From contig JAAZAT010000070.1 of the NCBI GenBank assembly GCA_012514185.1, positions 1 through 40,433 on the forward strand: DNA of 40,433 bases. Reading direction: 5' to 3'. The DNA comes from Spirochaetales bacterium. Lineage in GTDB: Bacteria; Spirochaetota; Spirochaetia; Sphaerochaetales; Sphaerochaetaceae. Below the pieces are notes generated by a model. That model made no database searches and had not been told where the DNA came from. It was given only the letters and a program-made list of their open reading frames with translations. Below, piece by piece: positions 39,404 to 40,433 of the stretch (positions within the stretch are counted from its first letter, which is position 1; each line of letters opens with the position of its first letter). A program made the translations under genes and the position numbers.

Positions 39404-40165
39404 ATGGAAATCTTAAAGAACCCCAGCTTGGCCAAGCCCTTGTTCATGGGAAAGAACAGCCCCTTCTTCGATGCATGCCTGTACAGCGGCATGGGCTCTG
39501 TGTATGCAGACAGGTCCAAGAAGCCCAAGAGCGCAATAGCCCTTATTGGTGACTTTGCTATGTTGGGAGGACAACCATCCGAGGCTTTGCTCAAACGTTT
39601 CTTAACGTTTCGATCCGAAGCATACCTAATTCTCGTGGGTCCCGACCAACAGTGGAACAAGCTCATTGAAATTGTCTTCAACAGCCGAGCAAAAGCCTTC
39701 ACACGCTACGCCCTGAAAAAGAATGAGCACAGTTTTGATGAAGCTACCCTGAAAAAAAGTGTTGATTCGCTGAAGAATGGCTTTGTGTTACAACCCATTG
39801 ATGAATGGTTATGCCATAGGTGCCTCAGTGAGAGTTGGTCAAAGGATTTGGTCGCATTGTTTACCAACTATGCGCAGTACGCTGAACACGGTCGAGGCTT
39901 TTGTGTGCTCAAGGATGGGAACATTGTCAGCGGCGCCTCATCGTATTACTACTATGAAAAGGGAATCGAAGTTGAGGTTGATACCCATCCTGATTATAGA
40001 GCGCAGGGATTGGCTACCGCCTGCTGTGCCCAGCTCATCCAGAGCTGCATGCAACAAGGTATCTTCCCCTCCTGGGACGCCCATACAACCACTTCCCTGC
40101 ACCTGGCTCTTAATCTGGGGTACCATTTTGACTATGCATACACTGCGTATGAGATCAACGGCTGA
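39404..40165 (+). CDS. GNAT acetyltransferase family protein
   Basis: About 253 residues. The C-terminal half has a GNAT fold with the acetyl-CoA loop in VEVDTHPDYRAQGLATACCA (R/QxxGxA type), followed by SWDAHTTTSLHLALNLGYHF, typical of the closing part. The N-terminal half (FDACLYSGMGSVYADRSKKP and onward) fits the larger GNAT_acetyltran family, whose substrates are unknown. It is probably cytoplasmic, as no signal is present. The ATG at 39404 lies 10 bases after a -10 box with no Shine-Dalgarno; upstream in-frame codons reach into the promoter and are rejected. It stands alone. Confidence 0.75.
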   Translation: MEILKNPSLAKPLFMGKNSPFFDACLYSGMGSVYADRSKKPKSAIALIGDFAMLGGQPSEALLKRFLTFRSEAYLILVGPDQQWNKLIEIVFNSRAKAFTRYALKKNEHSFDEATLKKSVDSLKNGFVLQPIDEWLCHRCLSESWSKDLVALFTNYAQYAEHGRGFCVLKDGNIVSGASSYYYYEKGIEVEVDTHPDYRAQGLATACCAQLIQSCMQQGIFPSWDAHTTTSLHLALNLGYHFDYAYTAYEING

Positions 40166-40433
40166 CCACTCGTTTTGATTGCGCTAGGTTCTGATAACAC
40201 TTGTTCGGCAACAAAAATGCATTTGCCTTGCTTTTAGAGAATCTTCGGCGATACTATCAAGAACAGTGAGAACACACAAAACCAAGTATCAAATGAGGCT
40301 CTTGCAAAATAGCAAATGCTTGATATTTTCATTCTTCTGAGCTACTTGAGGCAGCTTCAGAAGCCCAGCCCAGATGAAAACAAGCATGTAATTTGAAGAT
40401 TTGTATAGAAATGGACCTGACAATCCTTTATAA
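40166..40433. other. Gene-free end of the window, possibly with the end of an insertion sequence
   Basis: No convincing gene is seen in this 268-base stretch. GAGGCTCTTGCAAAA at about 40297-40311 resembles the terminal repeats of some insertion sequences (GAGGCTGTTGCAAAA type), but no transposase is visible before the edge. A frame open on the minus strand runs in from the edge for about 45 codons without a recognised product. Confidence 0.25.

Overview
The window looks like chromosomal DNA of a spirochaete close to Sphaerochaeta. This is an inference from the gene families and style: a P13-like membrane protein, many lipoproteins, periplasmic proteins whose signal peptides end in FAAGA-type sites, Bmp-family nucleoside uptake, and moderately GC-rich, tightly packed genes. 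No rRNA, tRNA or CRISPR array was seen, and no gene-free stretch exceeds 300 bases.

Region by region. 1-4.3 kb (minus): the start of an exported solute-binding sensor protein that appears frameshifted, an orphan membrane PAS protein, a Cof-type HAD phosphatase and a catalase. 4.4-5.5 kb: a membrane diguanylate cyclase. 5.5-10.4 kb (plus): a three-gene operon of a DUF72 protein, a Y-family polymerase that has lost its catalytic carboxylates (ImuB-like) and a DnaE-type polymerase that keeps its own. It meets a class II photolyase, a Cys-rich DUF3795 protein and a CrtI-like flavoprotein (minus). 13.9-16.3 kb (minus): an AT-richer pair, an AlbA/Schlafen-type regulator behind three phased copies of one palindrome, and an unknown lipoprotein. 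16.4-20.5 kb: a NUDIX hydrolase, an Fe-S/FAD old-yellow-enzyme-type reductase divergent from a TetR regulator with a pair of related operators, and an AraC/GyrI-like regulator.

20.8-28.8 kb (plus): one long operon with a DeoR regulator, an MTAP/PNP-family phosphorylase, methylthioribose-1-phosphate isomerase, a Bmp-family binding protein, a double ABC ATPase, two permeases and an unknown helical protein. Together these would import a nucleoside such as methylthioadenosine or 5'-deoxyadenosine, or their inosine forms, phosphorolyse it and isomerise the sugar phosphate. 28.8-37.1 kb: envelope genes (S41-type lipoprotein, P13-like protein, a large lipoprotein with a glycosidase-like core, a concanavalin-like exported protein, a nitroreductase-like protein, a possible barrel protein and a phosphoesterase lipoprotein). 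37.2-40.2 kb: a CoA-disulfide-reductase-like protein with two rhodanese domains, and a GNAT acetyltransferase.

The signals most worth following are the inactive-polymerase/DnaE mutasome, the nucleoside-import and salvage operon, four or five genes whose start codon sits 7-10 nt after a -10 box with no Shine-Dalgarno (candidate leaderless mRNAs), and the operator arrays at 15.25-15.31 kb and 18.90-18.99 kb.
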